Below are positions 6,732 to 7,456 of a stretch of 7,456 bases of DNA, piece by piece. Under the pieces are notes generated by a model that was not told the DNA's origin, did no database searches, and saw nothing but the letters and a program-made list of their open reading frames with translations. The position numbers and the translations under genes were made by a program. The first letter of the stretch is position 1. Each line of letters starts with the position of its first letter. Location: positions 1-7,456 of the forward strand of contig JAEXXW010000611.1 of NCBI GenBank assembly GCA_023405565.1, in the 5' to 3' direction. Origin of the DNA: Pseudomonadota bacterium. Lineage in GTDB: Bacteria; Pseudomonadota; Alphaproteobacteria; Rhizobiales; Xanthobacteraceae.

Positions 6732-7112
6732 TCATGGCATCGCGATGTGCCACGCATTGTTGAGAAAGCCGTCGCCTGTGATGTCGCCGGGCTTGGTATC
6801 CTTGCTCCATGTATAGAGCGGCTTGCCTTTATAGGCCCATTGCCGGCTGCCGTCGTCACGGACGATGATGGTGTAGGAGCCTTCGGCTTTGGCATCGCTG
6901 CCCGCTGTCAGTGGCGGCCAGCTGGTCGCGCAAGGGCCATTGCAGACCGACTTTCCGCCGCTATCCTTGTCGAAAATATAGAGGGTCATGCCTTTGCCAT
7001 CAGTGAGGACTTTGCCTTTTGCGCTGTCTCCCAATTTGGCCGGTGCTGTTTGAGCAAAGGCTGCGGCCGTGCAGCCCATCGCTGCGATCACAATGAGAAT
7101 GAATTTGTTCAT
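6732..7112 (-). CDS. Small secreted protein of COG4315 type (LYxFDKD / CxGxCxxxWPPL motifs)
   Basis: A 126-residue protein with a signal peptide (about 1-20, cleavage after AFA). There is a Cys at 14, but the residues before it (AMG) do not make a good lipobox, so a soluble periplasmic product is more likely than a lipoprotein. The mature part carries the signature of the COG4315 / PF03640 'secreted repeat' family: TLYIFDKD (43-50), CNGPCATSWPPL (57-68, two Cys) and QWAYKGKPLYTWSKDTKPGD (91-110), then TGDG and a C-terminal NNAWH. The function of the family is not established. The start is firm: AGGAGG lies nine bases before the ATG at 7112. It is divergent from the VOC gene and convergent with the dehydrogenase gene, with the hairpin pair between. 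The part encoding residues 59-78 is repeated exactly at the right window edge. Confidence 0.88.
   Translation of the reverse strand: MNKFILIVIAAMGCTAAAFAQTAPAKLGDSAKGKVLTDGKGMTLYIFDKDSGGKSVCNGPCATSWPPLTAGSDAKAEGSYTIIVRDDGSRQWAYKGKPLYTWSKDTKPGDITGDGFLNNAWHIAMP
6879..6935 (+). repeat. 57-bp exact direct repeat, internal copy
   Basis: This copy lies inside the COG4315-type gene, antisense to it, and fits that gene's frame and motifs, so it is the native copy. The identical second copy is 7400-7456. Confidence 0.95.
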
Positions 7113-7121
7113 CGGCGCTCT

Positions 7122-7127
7122 CCTCCT
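7122..7127 (-). promoter_or_regulatory. Ribosome binding site of the COG4315-type gene
   Basis: AGGAGG on the minus strand, nine bases before the ATG at 7112. It settles the start of the small secreted protein. Confidence 0.75.
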
Positions 7128-7180
7128 GGAGCCGCGATTGCGGTCCTTGATGCCGTGAACCCGATGGCTGCGACACTATT

Positions 7181-7195
7181 CCGGAAACTTTCCGG
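7181..7195. promoter_or_regulatory. Perfect dyad CCGGAAA-C-TTTCCGG
   Basis: Two 7-bp arms around a single base, in the divergent intergenic region between the COG4315-type and VOC genes. The compact symmetry suits a dimeric regulator's binding site. No regulator gene is visible nearby, so the role is inferred. Confidence 0.4.
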
Positions 7196-7243
7196 TCACA
7201 TTCCGATGATCGCATGGAATAAAATGCGAGTATTTCATGTGAC
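7195..7243. repeat. Nested inverted repeats in the divergent intergenic region
   Basis: The outer arms GTCACAT (7195-7201) and ATGTGAC (7237-7243) enclose the inner arms TCGCAT (7210-7215) and ATGCGA (7224-7229). They could form a branched stem or be two operators. The segment between is relatively A/T-rich (GGAATAAAATGCG), as promoters often are. Confidence 0.4.
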
Positions 7244-7300
7244 GGAACAGGCCGTCAGGTCGTGCGCGTCCTGGCAAACAAGCAAACATCGCCAAGAGAC

Positions 7301-7305
7301 AGGAG
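7301..7305 (+). promoter_or_regulatory. Ribosome binding site of the VOC-family gene
   Basis: AGGAG seven bases before the ATG at 7313. It favours this start over the in-frame ATG at 7328. Confidence 0.6.
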
Positions 7306-7312
7306 TGATCGA

Positions 7313-7456
7313 ATGCTCGAAGCTGCAATGACGAAATCTCCGATCGTGCCGTGTCTCACCTACCGCGATGCTCCTGCGGCCATCGCGTTTCTGTGCAAGG
7401 CCTTCGGCTTTGGCATCGCTGCCCGCTGTCAGTGGCGGCCAGCTGGTCGCGCAAGG
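7313..7456 (+). CDS. VOC (glyoxalase/bleomycin resistance) family protein, start only, edge probably chimeric
   Basis: The frame opens at ATG 7313, behind AGGAG, and runs off the window. The first 33 residues, with IVPCLTYRDAPAAIAFLCKAFGF, are typical of the first strand and helix of vicinal-oxygen-chelate proteins. That family includes glyoxalase I, ring-cleavage dioxygenases and antibiotic-binding proteins; the metal ligands and substrate lie outside the fragment. In relatives the AFGF motif is usually followed by Glu. Here it is followed by GIAARCQWRPAGRAR, which is the antisense reading of the COG4315-type gene, because 7400-7456 copies 6879-6935. The authentic coding part therefore probably ends at about 7412. 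Confidence 0.72.
   Translation, partial: MLEAAMTKSPIVPCLTYRDAPAAIAFLCKAFGFGIAARCQWRPAGRAR
7400..7456 (+). repeat. 57-bp exact direct repeat, terminal copy (likely assembly chimera)
   Basis: Identical to 6879-6935 in the same orientation and cut only by the window end. It replaces the expected continuation of the VOC gene. The junction lies in GCCTTCGGCTTTG, a sequence that an AFGF-encoding VOC gene would naturally contain, which suggests a jump between two places sharing that short stretch. Confidence 0.9.

Noticed and set aside
7244..7269. Possible EcfG-type stress promoter (GGAAC ... CGTC) upstream of the VOC gene
   Set aside because: The second element has CGTC instead of CGTT and the spacing of 18 is at the edge of the accepted range; one weak match is not enough to call.
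6633..7331. Plus-strand open frame of 232 codons covering the hairpin pair and the COG4315-type gene
   Set aside because: It runs through palindromes and antisense to a convincing gene with signal peptide and strong ribosome site; no family features.
1..7456. A novel multi-gene defence or mobile system
   Set aside because: All intact genes except one hypothetical belong to ordinary envelope or metabolic families and their arrangement shows no module-like organisation.

Overview
The window looks like a short chromosomal contig from an alphaproteobacterium, most likely of the Bradyrhizobiaceae/Nitrobacteraceae group (Bradyrhizobium, Afipia, Rhodopseudomonas or relatives). The grounds are GC-rich codon use, the style of the L,D-transpeptidase and polysaccharide-export proteins, and a pair of intergenic GC-rich hairpins at 6633-6716 of a type I know from that family. 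This is recognition by eye, not a database result. Both window ends cut through genes.

Layout. Positions 1-510 (+) hold the 3' part of a periplasmic polysaccharide-export (Wza/ExoF-type) gene. It meets, tail to tail, a block of four minus-strand genes. In transcription order these are a secreted YkuD L,D-transpeptidase (4736-3507), a membrane-anchored Pro/Ala/Glu-rich protein of unknown function (3287-2334), a luciferase-like flavin monooxygenase (2242-1214) and a dienelactone hydrolase-family protein (1184-507). The last two are 29 bp apart and are probably co-transcribed. A hairpin just after the transpeptidase gene probably separates it from the rest. Positions 4755-5645 contain no intact gene that I can support, only short coding-like stretches in shifting frames that may be a decayed gene.

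Next come a 3-hydroxyisobutyrate dehydrogenase-family oxidoreductase (5646-6608, +), the hairpin pair, a small secreted COG4315-type protein (7112-6732, -), a 200-bp divergent intergenic region with several dyads, and the start of a VOC/glyoxalase-family gene (7313 to the edge, +).

How the genes work together: two are envelope functions (polysaccharide export and peptidoglycan cross-linking). The others are general metabolic or stress enzymes without an obvious shared pathway. I see no phage, transposase, CRISPR, toxin-antitoxin or defence module, and no convincing undescribed system. The most notable observation is structural. The last 57 bases of the window (7400-7456) are an exact copy of 6879-6935 and interrupt the VOC gene at a short shared sequence, which points to a chimeric contig end rather than biology.
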